The notes under the pieces are model-generated. The model was given only the letters and a program-made list of their open reading frames with translations, had not been told where the DNA came from and ran no database searches. A program made the translations under genes and the position numbers. DNA of 64,000 bases from Cladorhizidae sp. MBARI D1340-BT2 (taxonomy: Eukaryota > Porifera > Demospongiae > Poecilosclerida > Cladorhizidae): positions 3,181,609-3,245,608 of the forward strand of contig JAQNBH010000003.1 in the NCBI GenBank assembly GCA_028752905.1, given 5' to 3'. The number at the start of each line of letters is the position of its first letter. Position 1 is the stretch's first letter. This document shows positions 27,101-42,100 of this stretch, in pieces.

Positions 27101-30100
27101 ATACCATCGGCACCTGTAGCTGATAGAGTCTCAGGTGATAAAGAAATGAAGAAAGCACTCTTGAGTCTTGCTGTTACTTCACGTGACTTTAAAATATAAC
27201 TGGGAAGGGGGGGTGGAGCTGGGAGGGCCCTTTTTTCTAGCTCCTGCGGAGGGCTACTGGCTTCATTTAAATTGTGCTCAGTAAGCTTGCAGTGGAAACT
27301 TTGAAGAAAGGAATGTTGATTTATAGTAGCAATGTGTTTGAATGACCTAGACAAAATCTGCAAGTCGTCATTGGCTCATTAGCTCCAGTGGGGGTCAGCC
27401 TCACTAGCAAACTGCTTGCATTATGCAGGCTCTGAAATAGCTAATGCAGTCTCCCTGTTGCATAATTGTGAAGCATGAAAAATGGCCAACATCGCCAACT
27501 GCCGTTTCTGGTGATGGTGGCTTCTATCACATTTAAACGACCTCTGTGACAAAATCTGAGGCTGTCATTAGTTCTGGGATTGAGGGGGATGGAGGGTGAG
27601 AATTACCTCTAGCCCCCAAGTCTAAAGTTTTTGATGTGTAAATTAACCGTTTTGGGTATGGAGGATTCTATCTGATGTTGTGATTAGACTGCGTGGTGGA
27701 GGAGTGCATCTTCTTGGCCCTCTCAGCGTAGGATAGAGCCAGTGCATGTGTAGTCCCCTAAGAATGTTTTTCAATTCTGTATGCCGAATGTGTTGCAAGC
27801 CACCTGCGTCAAAACAGAAGTTTTAACTCCGTTTCTATGTCAAGCCCAGCACGAGGCCTTGAGGCACCAAAATGCTGTCAAGAGAGAGCAGTAGCACGCT
27901 CTTGTACATTAGGTGACCCTGTAAAGCAAAGTATGTTTGCACACCTGGGTGACCAATCAGTGTTATAACACTGGGATAACTAGACCATAAACCTGGAGCA
28001 CTTCATGTTTTAAAGAGTATTCCATGTCATCGTGTTTTCAAAGAATACAAGGTCTACAAGACTATTTTTCACTGATGCAACTGAACTTCTGAAGAGAAGC
28101 CAGCTGGAAAGCTATGGATGAGGTTTCTAAGCTGTGTTGGGATGCTGGGAAAGAGGCTATCATGTTTATGGAGCTAAATATATGGAGAGCAGCAGTTTGG
28201 AACTGCTGGGTGGTGAAAAGAGAGCCTGTCATCCCAAGAGCTACACAGCAATGGTGGAAAAAAATCATTTTTAGATGTAGGACACTTATCTAGGAAATAG
28301 CCAAGGCGGTGTTAACTTCTCTGAACTATCTTCGGAAAGATGCATTTCCAGCACTTCTAGGAGCTAGCTCTCTCTCTCTTGTCTGTGCCATCTGGTGTGT
28401 GTGCTCGAGCATTAGCAAATGACTTAACCTTACCTATTTTCCCCTGTTTTTTTAGGGCTACGAAAATTACCAACAACAAATGATTCCAGATTTACGGTCT
28501 TTGTTGTTATGAGATTGATTTAAACCATTTAACCATTGATGGCCAAGTCTTGGAGAGTGAGGTGCATACAGTAGCAACTGACTGTAGGTTTGCGATTTTT
28601 TTTCATTGTTAAGATAATTTCATAGGTTGAGTCAACCACGAAAAAATATCTCGTGGAATATTTATGAGAACGAATAATTAGAACTTCAGTGATTCAAAAA
28701 GAATTACGGAAAGAGCACATGCGCACGTGTCCGTGTATCCCGAGTAGCTGCTCTCCAATGGCTGCCACCCAGACTAGCTGCTCTCCAATGGCTGCCACCC
28801 AGACTAGCTGCTCTCCAATGGCTGCCACCCAGACTAGCTGCTCTTCAATGGCTACCACACAGACTAGCTGCTCTCCAATGGCTACCACCCAGACTACCTG
28901 CTCTCCAGTGGCTACCACCCAGACTAGCTGCTCTCCAATGGCTGCCACCCAGACTAGCTGCTCTCCAATGGCTGCCACCCACTCTCCAATGGCTGCCACC
29001 AGACTAGCTGCTCTCCAATGGCTGCCACACAGACTAACCACTCTCCAATGGCTGCCACCCAGACTAACTGCTCTCTAATGGCTGCCACTCAGACTAGCTG
29101 CTCTCCAATGGCTGCCACCCAGACTAGCTGCTCTCCAATGGCTGCCACACAGACTAGCTGCTCTCCAGTGGCTAACACCCAGACTAGCTGCTCTCCAGTG
29201 GCTACCACCCAGACTAGCTGCTCTCCAGTGGCTAATACCCAGACTAGCTGCTCTCCAGTGGCTAACACCCAGACTAGCTGCTCTCCAGTGGCTATCACCC
29301 AGACTAGCTGCTCTCCAATGGCTACCACCCAGACTAGCTGCTCTCCAGTAGCTACCACCCAGACTAGCTGCTCTCCAGTGGCTAATACCCAGACTAGCTG
29401 CTCTCCAATGGCTGCCACCCAGACTAGCTGCTCTCCAATGGCTACCACCCAGACTAGCTGCTCTCCAGTGGCTACCACCCAGACTAGCTGCTCTCAAGTA
29501 GCTACCACCCAGACTAGCTGCTCTCCAGTGGCTAATACCCAGACTAGCTGCTCTCCAGTGGCTACCACCCAGATTAGCTGCTCTCCAGTGGCTACCACCC
29601 AGACTAGCTGCTCTCCAGTGGCTACCACCCAGACTAGCTGCTCTCCAGTGGCTAATACCCAGACTAGCTGCTCTCCAGTGGCTACCACCCAGACTAGCTG
29701 CTCTCCAGTGGCTACCACCCAGACTAGCTGCTCTCCAGTGGCTACCACCCAGACTAGCTGCTCTCCAGTGGCTAATACCCAGACTAGCTGCTCTCCAGTG
29801 GCTAACACCCAGACTAGCTGCTCTCCAATGGCTACCACCCAGACTAGCTGCTCTCCAGTGGCTAATACCCAGACTAGCTGCTCCAATAGCTACCACCCAG
29901 ACTAGATGCTCTCCAATGGCTACCACCCAGACTAGCTGCTCTCCAGTGGCTAACATCCAGACTAGCTGCTCTCATTCATCTGCCTCCAAAACAACTGAAA
30001 TTTGGCACAGTGAAATTTTTATTCTCAAGATGAACTTAGGCATTATAGTTCTTGAACATTGGTATACTGTATGTACCGTCTCTAAACATTAACCCCTCCA

Positions 30101-33100
30101 GACCAATTTAGGAGTTATAGTTCTGAACATTGGTATACTGTATGTACTGTCTCTAAACATTAACCCCTCCAGACCAATTTAGGAGTTATAGTTCCTGAAC
30201 TATGGTATACTGTATGTACCGTCTCTAAACATTAACCCCTCCAGACCAATTTAGGAGTTATAGTTCTGAACATTGGTATAGTGTTTGTACTGTCTCTAAA
30301 CATTAACCCCTGCATGTATATACAGTACATGTAACATATTTCCTCGATCATTTCATGCCCTCGATCAGTTTGCTCCCTAGCTCTCATTTTCAGTTAATTA
30401 GCTGGCGCATTCTAATTGTCCGCGCACATGTGCCCCGCCCTTATTTGACGATTAATACACAAGCAACAATTGCAAATATTGAGGGTGTGGTCTTGTGTCT
30501 CATGTGCAGTTCCAGTTCAACCATCAGAGGAACATTCCATCACCGCAGCACTTGCAGGGAACAAGTCCTATGATGAGAGGCCATCACCACAGAGACTGTT
30601 TGCCTCAACCATACTGATGACAGTGGAGATGATTTCTTTGCCAGCATCAGTGAGGGAGTTGAAGAGGACCTACAACAGGATGAAGCTGTTATGGAGGACG
30701 ACTAACTGTTCTAGCTGCTTAATAAACTCACTAATAATAGCTCTACTGTGCCTGTGGGCGCACCCTAAAAGCTAAGGCCAACACTTGGCGCACGCCCCAA
30801 TCGGAACAAATTCCTCCTCGAGGACTCTCGTGCCCTTTTCAATAAGCTGGTGCCCATCAGTGAAATAGGCCGCACCCTTGATCAATTTGCGCCCTCGTAT
30901 AGTCTGGAATTGAATAGATTGCACACGATCTATTCAAGGAAATACAGTATATATACATATATATTATTCTTATTTTGCATGCCATCTTGTGGCCATTTTA
31001 ATTCAAAAGTTAATGGTATGTTTAACTCTTCATCTCCCGAGTGTTTTAACCCTCTCTCTTCTGCTGTGTTAGGTTCCACAAGTTGGTATGGAGTGGATAT
31101 GGTGTGGACAGCGATCATCCTGCTGGGTTAATTATTGGCGGCTCTGACAACGGAATCATCACCATCTGGAGTGCAGACAAAATACTCAAGTAATGGGCGG
31201 CTGAAATGTGTTTATTTTTGTGAAAACCCTTTACCATGTCAGTGTTGGGTAGTACATGTAGTACACAAAATTCATATTGTTAAATCTGCCTTGTTGGTGA
31301 GTGAAGCAAGCCCCCCACAGGGGAGTTGGACGGAAAACTAGGAATTGCTGTGCATGCAGTATGTATGTGTCTATCTGTCTATCTATGTATTCACCGTACG
31401 TTCACCCGTAAAAAAAAAATATGAATGGGTCACCCAGGGTTGTATACAGAAATTTTGCCAAGGGGGGGCGAACTTGAGATATGGAAAAATAAGGGGGGGC
31501 GGAGAGCCTGGATGGTGCGGAAAGGGGACGTGCACCCTGGGCTTCCGCGTGGAGTACGAAAGTGTTTTACCCACAGGTATTTTTGCAGTACTAACTGTAT
31601 ATATAGCTGCTACTTATGATGGCATGCACATTATATATATCTCTAATTTCAAGGGGGGGGCGAGAATGATACAAGGGGGGGCGAATGCCCCCCCCCCCCC
31701 GCCCCCCCCTAAATACACCCCTGGGTCACCCACCTTATAATGTGGGCTTGTGTAAACCGGCAATGGTCATCATAGTGAAAATCATAGTGAAAATAGTGAA
31801 AATAACAACTATCCAGCGAATGTCCGAGCAGAAAAAAATGGCCTGGCTATGCCAGTGAGAACAGAATGCACTGTGATAATGAAACCCTTTACCAGATAGG
31901 AGAACTAGCCAGCCTAAAATGGGACAAACAACAAGCCACGACTCTAATACCCTCCCACCCACAGCACTCCCAAACCAACCCCCTCATAAAAATATAAAAA
32001 TGCTGTACAGGCAGGTGAGAATGGGCTGCATGGCTGCCAGGAAAGGATGGTGGACATAGTTACTCGGTTCATCAACATGCTCTAGCTTGCTTCTTTTCCT
32101 TCGCCGCCACTCAATGCCGAGCATCCATTTTTAATATTGTTACTCGAATGCTTACCAACTTTAACTAGTATTAATCAAGTAGCTGCCCCCAAATCATCAT
32201 CATCTAAATGATATTGTACTTATCCTTAGCAAACATAGGCACCTTGCATGTCTGTGAGCTTCGTGCAGGTTCAGAGGAAGAAATCTTGTGTCCAGTTGTT
32301 GTGAGTTAGTTTTAACAACTGAGAGAAGAAGATTCCTGTCTTTGAATTTGAACTCCACTGATGCTCGGAGTTTATAGGGGGGGGGGGGGGGGGTAATATT
32401 TCAATTTGATGAAAGTCTTTTTAAATCTTGGCAAAAGGAGGATGACATGATTCGGAGAAGTTATCTTGTTCAAAAATTTGACCCTTTTAAGTGATGCCTG
32501 ATTGGTAAATGCTCCATGGACAACCATATATGGGGTATTTATGATATTAGAATCCAATGCGTGGATAGGCAGGATGAGGAGCAGCAGAGGAGGGTGTGGC
32601 TTCACTATGTGCTACACGAGCCACGAGTATTTCGCCCGCAGATCCTTCTGTTGTGCAGTCACTCTGCAAAGAGTACAGCTTGCGAAGGTTTGATCCTGCA
32701 ATGATATCCCTGTACCTAATGTGTCCTACTTTGCGCTGCTGGTACCTTCACATGTATATATGTGACTGCTGGGGTACACCGGCAGGCTCCTCTTTGTATG
32801 GAAATGTAGGGTCGGTTACGAGAGGAATGAGAGACACTTTGAATGACAACAAAATATGTGTTTCTTTAGACCAGACGCTGGTGCTACATGTAGCCTGATC
32901 TGTACACAGTCGCTTGCCTCAAGATCTTTTTGATGGTATATGGTAGAGGATTGCTTTACTTATTAGCCTGGTGCTTGAGAGGCTCATGTGGGTGGTGTTT
33001 GGTGAGGGGTAGAATAGGAGCATGCTAAAACATCCTCCTTTATCACCTGCTGCATTTCTTCTATGTCAGTATTTCCTCTAGTTGACCCTCGTCCACTAGC

Positions 33101-36100
33101 TACAATGAGTGACTCTCCTACAGCAACTGATAGTAGGAAATCAAGTGGAAATGTTCACGTCGAGTATCTCCAAGGAATGTCAGTAGAGAGAGTTTCTGAC
33201 AGCATGATGACAGTGTCCTGGACAGGGTTGACTTTGTCTGAGGCCCACATCAAGTATCTCCAAGGAATGTCAGTATAGAGAGTTTCTGACAGCATGATGA
33301 CAGTGTCCTGGACAGGGTTGACTCTGTCTGAGGCCCACATCAAGTATCTCCAAGGAATGTCAGTTGAGAGAGTTTCTGACAGCATGATGACAGTGTCCTG
33401 GACAGGGTTGACTTTGTCTGAGGCCCACATCAAGTATCTCCAAGGAATGTCAGTAGAGAGAGTTTCTGACAGCATGATGACAGTGTCCTGGACAGGGTTG
33501 ACTCCTACTGAGGCCTGTGATCATTCATTACACTGTGGCCTACTTTCCTTCAGGTTGCAGCAAACAGAAAGACAGAACAGACTGCGAGCGATGACCCCAG
33601 CAAGACCACCATTTGCAAGTCTCAGCTGGAGCAAGCCCTTTCAGTCTAATATGAAAGCAGATTCCTAGGGCTACTTATGATCCCCTTTTGGGTTCGATGG
33701 AATATGGGAATAGCTCTCTATCTAGCCACTCCTTGCAAACTACGCTTTTCTACAACCTTATTTTTCACATGTTAGAATAGAAAGAAAATTGGAGAAAGGA
33801 TTCCAAAGAATACACTTCTTGCAAGAGCTCAACTGGTGTATGGAGATTGCCTAAAAATATCTAGCACTTTGACTGTAAACTTCCTGCTTATAATCAATGC
33901 CACGCTTGTCAGGTGATCAGTGTCTGCCAAGAATCAATGACTTATACTATAAGTTAAAAAGTACAAATCCCTCCCCTCCATAGGGCCGTTTCCCCCCAAA
34001 GATGACAGATGAGGTTCACCTCGTGCTGCACTACTGTTTATGCAATAATGTTTTCATTGAAATTCTATCTTTGTAAGAGTTGGAGTGTTTTGAGGAAAGC
34101 CGACCTCAAAAAGCTCCTTCTTGTCAAAATGGGCTCTTTTTAACATTGCCAAACACATTCTACTCATTATAGAGCGAATACACTTTGTCATTAATTTATT
34201 TTGCGGTCTTTCTCTCATCTCCATGCCACTCAACACACTCCACATACACTCACATCACTCTGACTTCATACACACACATCACTCACACACAATATACACA
34301 CCCTTCACATCTCTGACTTCACACACAATACATACACACCTCACACAAGACACACATCTTTGACTCACTCACACACAATATACACACCCTTCACATCTCT
34401 GACTTCACACACAATACATACACACCTCACACAACACACACATCTTTGACTTTACACAATGCACACACTCACATTTAACACTCTTCACACACATCACTTA
34501 CTTTGCACACAATATATACATACTGCACACATCACACAAGCACACATCACTCTCTGACTTCGCACACAACACTCACACCATCTACACAATACACTTCACA
34601 CTATTACTATTTGCAGTTTTCTGGTTAGAATCCCATCCTCTGTACTCTCCACACATAACACACACCTCCCACATTGTCTCTGCAGATCCAGCTCGGACTG
34701 CTCCGTTGCTAGCCTCAGCCAGCACACAGGTGCGGTGCGGTCCTTAGACATTAACCCTTTCCAGTCCAATCTTCTTGCCTCTGGTGCCAGTGAATCTGAG
34801 ATCTTTATCTGGGACTTGAGCAACCCCGCCACTCCCATGAGTCCCGGAAACAAGACTGCACCCCCGGAGGACATCAGTGGAGTGGCATGGAATAGACAGG
34901 TTCGTGAACAGTCGTAAGTGGGGTGGGGTCAGAGACGACAAGGTCATTTACAATGCGCAGAAATAGGCGTTTAAATATTTCTTTTCGGTATATGGTTGGG
35001 AATGGGAATGGGTTTATTAGCTGGTTCAAGTTCCATTCCGTAGACAATTTTGTGTTCTTTGATCTGATGCCAATAACTCAAATTTGATTCCTCTAAAATT
35101 GTCAGTCCTATCATACATATATTCACAACATGCATAGATATCACAGATATCACAATAATTGGTTACCGTGGAAAATGTCTGCAAATTTTGTACTTATTAA
35201 CAGCATCAAGGCTGCTCTAATCAAAGCACAGTATGGCTAGTGCTGAGGTCAGCAGTTGCCATATACGGAGAATGATTGGCAGATGATGTTTAACCCCCAC
35301 CTTGTCTGGTATAGCAAGTTCCAAGTTCAACTGCCTGTATCGATCATATCCCTTTCATCAGGGTTGGCCACGGGGTAGAAACAGAAATTCCCTTTGTACT
35401 GAAACTCTTTCGAAAATGTTAGAAATAGCTTCACTTCTCCTGTTGACTTTGTCTTCATAATATTAATTTTGTCAATGGCTAAATTTATATACCAGTGGGT
35501 CCTTATATAGTAAAATTAGTGCCTGCCAATAATACCAGTCTTTAGCAAGTAGAGTCAATTAGCTGATGAAATCTGAGGGGACAAAATATTCTGTGGGTAC
35601 TAATTCTATCTAAGTCTTCATTATATATATGTTCTATGAATCTGCCCAATCTATAGATTGTGCTGCACAATCTATGAATGCCCATCTATTGCCTGCCAAT
35701 CAATACACTTCAAAACATGGTAGCATATTAACACCCTTTGCAACAGAGAGACAGAGAAAGTGATGATTGCAACTGAGAGTGTAATGATGTAGAAAAAAGT
35801 GATACATGTACTGAGAAAAAGTTCCACATGGACTTGGCAGATAAAGAACTAAGTGCATGGCAAGTGTAGCTAGAGCAAAAAAAGATATTTGAAGAATATT
35901 GCTCTGTCAAAAAAGATATAATGCACAGTTTGTAATACCCACGAACACTAACTGCTATAGTAGAGAAACTTGCCTCACAAACAGCTCTTCTCCCTTCTTC
36001 TCTTTTCGTGGGAGTATTGTGGGCTTTGTAAATTCCCGTCGACTATCCCATATTGTGTGGGTGGGTTTGGATATTTGGCTTGCACACTAGCTCAGTATAA

Positions 36101-39100
36101 CTAGTCGATAATAAGTACTGGTCGATATGTTCCATCCAATCTATGAATATGTTGCCATTGGCAGGCAATAGATTGTCATTCATAGATTGTGCAGCACAAT
36201 CTAGATTGGCATCCAATCTATAGATTGGGCAGATTCATAGATTGGATGGAACATATATATATATGTTTATAAATGCGTTGGTTCTTCCTGGTGAAGGCTA
36301 GAATGTCCGGCTAAAACTTTGAGCGAGTACATTTAAGTCTATTATCAAGAGAGTCTTGTTTCTATTTACATATTATTCTTCATAGAGCTAGGGCTTTTCC
36401 AACTGCGCCTATCAGCTAATAGAAACAACTAGTTTGGTTCAGCATGTCTTTATTAATACAGGAAAATGTAGAACCAGAGAAAGGAGGGGGGCTACATCTA
36501 CCTTGGAGGAAGGTGGTTTGGGCCCTGACCCCCTCCCTCTCTTTCCTTAGTCATATAAAGCCACTGGGGTTGGGGGGAGAGGGGGGGGCTTGAAAGTTTC
36601 TGCACCCTCGTCCTTAAAATTGCCTTAGCAGGAGATTTTCGAGGCGTTGAACATTTGTGGTTTTCACGACAAGTTTCTAAACTGCGTCGAGTAGGCCAAA
36701 GTGCAGCAGAGAAGGGTGTGGTTTCCACGTAGACTAGGTGATCAATGAATATTTCCTCTGCCATGTAAGTTGGCATCTACCGTACGAGTAATTAACCACT
36801 CGGAAACCCCGCTCCCAATTGTGCCTCGCTTCAGGTTCAGCATATCCTGGCGTCCACTTCACCCGGGGGGCGTTTCGTGGTCTGGGATCTGCGCAAGAAT
36901 GAGCCCATTATCCAGGTGGCCGATTCCAGTTCCAGGATCCAGTGCAGCGCCATAGCATGGCATCCTGACGTTGCCACGCAGCTGGTGACTTCATCGGGAG
37001 ACGACCGCTCACCAGTCATACAGGTTAGCATGTGGTAGCCATTGTCATCACTGGATCTATCCTGCACACTTCCTTCTCTTCCAGATGTGGTCGTGTTATT
37101 CCATATTCTTCGACTCGTAGTTAGGCTAATGTTGGGGCTATGGCAGGGCTAGTGGCAGGGCTAGGGCTATGGTGGGCCAGGGCTAGGGTTATGGAGGGCT
37201 AGTGGCAGGGCTAGGGCTATGGTGGGCTAGGGCTATGGTGGGCCAGGGCTAGGTTATGGTGGGTAGGGCTTGGGGCTAGTAGTGGGGTTGGGAGGCTAGG
37301 ACTAGTGATGGGGCTAGAGCTACACTGGGCTAGTGGTGGGCTAGGGCTAGTGGTGGGGCTAGGACTAGTGGTGGGGCTAGGACTAGTGGTGGGCTAGGAC
37401 TAGTGGTGGACTAGTGGAGGGCTAGGACTAGTGGTGGGCTAGGACTAGTGGTGGGCTAGGACTAGTGGGCTAGGGCTAGTGGTGGGCTAGGACTAGTGGT
37501 GGGCTAGGGCTAGTGGTGGGCTAGGACTAGTGGTGGGCTAGGACTAGTGGTGGGCTAGGACTAGTGGTGGGCTAGGACTAGTGGTGGGCTAGGACTAGTG
37601 GTGGGCTAGGACTAGTGGTAGGCTAGGGCTAGTGGTGGGGCTAGGACTAGTGGTGGGCTAGGACTAGTGGTGGACTAGTGGAGGGCTAGGACTAGTGGTG
37701 GGCTAGGACTAGTGGTGGGCTAGGACTAGTGGTGGGCTAGGGCTAGTGGTGGGCTAGCACTAGTGGTGGGCTAGGACTAGTGGTGGGCTAGTGGTGGGCT
37801 AGGACTAGTGGTGGGCTAGGACTAGTGGTGGGCTAGTGGTGGGCTAGGACTAGTGGTGGGCTAGGACTAGTGGTGGGCTAGGACTAGTGGTGGGCTAGGA
37901 CTAGTGGTGGGCTAGGACTAGTGGTGGGCTAGGACTAGTGGTGGGCTAGGACTAGTGGTGGGCTAGGGCTAGTGGTGGGCTAGGACTAGTGGTGGGCTAG
38001 GACTAGTGGTGGGCTAGGGCTAGTGGTGGGCTAGGACTAGTGGTGGGCTAGGACTAGTGGTGGGCTAGGGCTAGTGGTGGGCTAGTGGTGGGCTAGGGCT
38101 AGTGGTGGGCTAGGACTAGTAGTGGGCTAGGACTAGTGCTGGGCTAGGACTAGTGGTGGGGCTAGGACTAGTAGTGGGCTAGGACTAGTGCTGGGCTAGG
38201 ACTAGTGGTGGGCTAGGGCTAGTGGTGGGCTAGCACTAGTGGTGGGCTAGGACTAGTGGTGGGCTAGGACTAGTGGTGGGCTAGGACTAGTGGTGGGCTA
38301 GGACTAGTGGTGGGCTAGGACTAGTGGTGGGCTAGGACTAGTGGTGGGCTAGGACTAGTGGTGGGCTAGGACTAGTGGTGGGCTAGGACTAGTGGTGGGC
38401 TAGGACTAGTGGTGGGCTAGGACTAGTGGTGGGCTAGGACTAGTGGTGGGCTAGGACTAGTGGTGGGCTAGGACTAGTGGTGGGCTAGGACTAGTGGTGG
38501 GCTAGGGCTAGTGGTGGGCTAGGACTAGTGGTGGGCTAGGACTAGTGGTGGGCTAGGGCTAGTGGTGGGCTAGGACTAGTGGTGGGCTAGGACTAGTGGT
38601 GGGCTAGGGCTAGTGGTGGGCTAGTGGTGGGCTAGGACTAGTGGTGGGCTAGGGCTAGTGGTGGGCTAGGACTAGTAGTGGGCTAGGACTAGTGCTGGGC
38701 TAGGACTAGTGGTGGGGCTAGGACTAGTAGTGGGCTAGGACTAGTGCTGGGCTAGGACTAGTGGTGTGGCTAAGGCACCACTGAACCACTCCAAACTTGA
38801 CATCCTTCAAATTTCCCTCGGCCCACACCTCTTTACTATTCTCTGTCCCTCCCCTTTCTCTTTACTATTCTCTGTCCCTCCCCTTTCCTTCTTGTCCCGC
38901 CCCCTCCAGATGTGGGATCTGCGCAACGCCACTGCTCCCATGCGCACACTGGAGCGCCACAAGAGGGGCGTGCTCTCGCTGGCCTGGTGTCCTCAGGACT
39001 CTGACCTGCTGCTCTCGGCCTCCAAGGACAACCATGTGTTCTGCTGGAACCCTAACAGCCCAGAGCCTGGGGGCGAGGTAAGTCTGAGCATACGTACTGT

Positions 39101-42100
39101 ATCACCAGCAGGATTTCTTGTGGTTTATAAAGACAATTTACACTTGTTTCCATGACACACCCACACAGCACACTCACACATGTCATATTGCATCACTTAA
39201 TAGGAACTAGAGTGATGCGATGTAACACATTCAATGCAATAAGAACATTATATCACACTCATACATACACTCACATACACACTCACACAATACTCACATA
39301 TATACATACACACTCACACAATACTCACATATATAAATATACACTCATGCATACATAAACACTCACACGTCACACACTCACACATCACACACACACACAC
39401 ACAATGCTCACACATACACACTCACACAATACTCACATATATACATACACACTCACATACACACTCACACAATACTCACATATATACATATACACTCATG
39501 CATACATAAACACTCACACATCACACACACACAATACCCACATACACACTCACACAATACTCACATATATACTCATGCATACATAAACACTCACACATCA
39601 CACACACAATACTGACATACACACTCACACAATACTCACATATATACATATACACTCATGCATACATAAACACTCACACATCACACACACAATACTGACA
39701 TACACACTCACACAATACTCACATATATACATATACACTCATGCATACATAAACACTCACACATCACACACACACACAATGCTCACACATACACACTCGC
39801 ATAACATACACACTCACACAATACTCATGCATATACACTCACACATCACACACATGTACACCTGCACAACGTTTACCCTCACATATCGCACATACACTAA
39901 CTCACACACTGCACATCTCACACACTCACCCAACTCACTTATACATGCATAAACATACACACACTCACACAACAGAAGTGCGCATGTTGCATCACTTGTT
40001 ACCATTGCCCCTCCCCCTATGCCCCTCCCCTCTCAGGTGGTCTATGAAGTGCCGGCCACCTCTCAGTGGATATTCGAGTGTCATTGGTGTCCTCGCAATC
40101 CAGCAATCATAAGCACCTCCTCTTTTGATGGTCATGTGACCATGTACTCATTGCTAGGCGGCGGCAACTCAGGGGGACAGGAGGGAGAGGAGACCAGCGT
40201 CATGGACCCGGGTTCCCCGCCTCTTCCTTCGGGGGGTGATTTCTTTGATGTTATGAAGCCTTCAAGTGCCACGGCTTCTCGTTGCTTTGAGGCTATAGAG
40301 ACCGCACCTCTTAAGACTCCGCCCAAGTGGTTTCGGAGGCCGTGTGGGGCTAGTTTTGCGGTAAATTGATGTGGTTCATGAAATTATATTTTTATATGTG
40401 AATCACCCCAAGCTTGATTAGAGTAGGCTAGCTCCAGAGTTAGGATTAGAGTAGGATAGCTCCAGAGTTAGAATTAGAGTAGGATAGCTACAGAGTTAGG
40501 ATTAGAGTAGGATAGCTCCAGAGTTAGGATTAGAGTAGGATAGCTCCAGAGTTAGGATTAGAGTAGGATAGCTCCAGAGTTAGAATTAGAGTAGGATAGC
40601 TCCAGAGTTAGGATTAGAGTAGGATAGCTCCAGAGTTAGGATTAGAGTAGGCTAGCTCCAGAGTTAGGATTAGAGTACGATAGCTCCAGAGTTAGGATTA
40701 GAGTAGGATAGCTCCAGAGTTAGGATTAGAGTAGGATAGCTCCAGAGTTAGGATTAGAGTAGGATAGCTCCAGAGTTAGGATTAGAGTAGGATAGCTCCA
40801 GAGTTAGGATTAAGCTCCAGAGTTAGGATTAGAGTAGGATAGCTCCAGAGTTAGGATTAGAGTAGGATAGCTCCAGAGTTAGGATTAGAGTAGGCTAGCT
40901 CCAGAGTTAGGATTAGAGTACGATAGCTCCAGAGTTAGGATTAGAGTAGGATAGCTCCAGAGTTAGGATTAGAGTAGGATAGCTCCAGAGTTAGGATTAG
41001 AGTAGGATAGCTCCAGAGTTAGGATTAGAGTAGGATAGCTCCAGAGTTAGGATTAGAGTAGGATAGCTCCAGAGTTAGGATTAAGCTCCAGAGTTAGGAT
41101 TAGAGTAGGATAGCTCCAGAGTTAGGATTAGAGTAGGATAGCTCCAGAGTTAGGATTAGAGTAGGATAGCTCCAGAGTTAGAATTAGAGTAGGATAGCTC
41201 CAGAGTTAGGATTAGAGTAGGATAGCTCCAGAGTTAGGATTAGAGTAGGCTAGCTCCAGAGTTAGGATTAGAGTAGGATAGCTCCAGAGTTAGGATTAGA
41301 GTAGGATAGCTCCAGAGTTAGGATTAGAGTAGGATAGCTCCAGAGTTAGGATTAGAGTAGGATAGCTCCAGAGTTAGGATTAGAGTAGGATAGCTCCAGA
41401 GTTAGGATTAGAGTAGGATAGCTCCAGAGTTAGGATTAGAGTAGGATAGCTCCAGAGTTAGGATTAGAGTAGGATAGCTCCAGAGTTAGGATTAGAGTAG
41501 GATAGCTACAGAGTTAGGATTAGAGTAGGATAGCTACAGAGTTAGGATTAGAGTAGGATAGCTCCAGAGTTAGGATTAGAGTAGCTCCAGAGTTAGGATT
41601 AGAGTAGGATAGCTCCAGAGTTAGGATTAGAGTAGGATAGAGCTCCAGAGTTAGGATTAGAGTAGGATAGCTCCAGAGTTAGGATTAGAGTAGGATAGCT
41701 CCAGAGTTAGGATTAGAGTAGGATAGCTCCAGAGTTAGGATTAGAGTAGGATAGCTACAGAGTTAGGATTAGAGTAGGATAGCTACAGAGTTAGGATTAG
41801 AGTAGGATAGCTCCAGAGTTAGGATTAGAGTAGCTCCAGAGTTAGGATTAGAGTAGGATAGCTCCAGAGTTAGGATTAGAGTAGGATAGAGCTCCAGAGT
41901 TAGGATTAGAGTAGGATAGCTCCAGAGTTAGGATTAGAGTAGGATAGCTCCAGAGTTAGGATTAGAGTAGGATAGCTCCAGAGTTAGGATTAGAGCAGGA
42001 TAGCTAGAGAGTTTGGATATCTACACAGTTAGGATATTTCCAGAATTAGGATATCTACATACACAGTTAGGATATCTCAAGTGTTAAGATATCTCTAGAG

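Noticed and set aside
28689..29956. Overlapping open frames on both strands ([10 protein letters not shown] and [10 protein letters not shown] repeats)
   Set aside because: A 30-bp unit without stops opens both strands at once; intronic.
33063..33668. Coding repeats in the 90-bp array
   Set aside because: Lies between SEC31 exons 3 and 4, one copy has an in-frame stop, and the SEC31 frame is complete without it.
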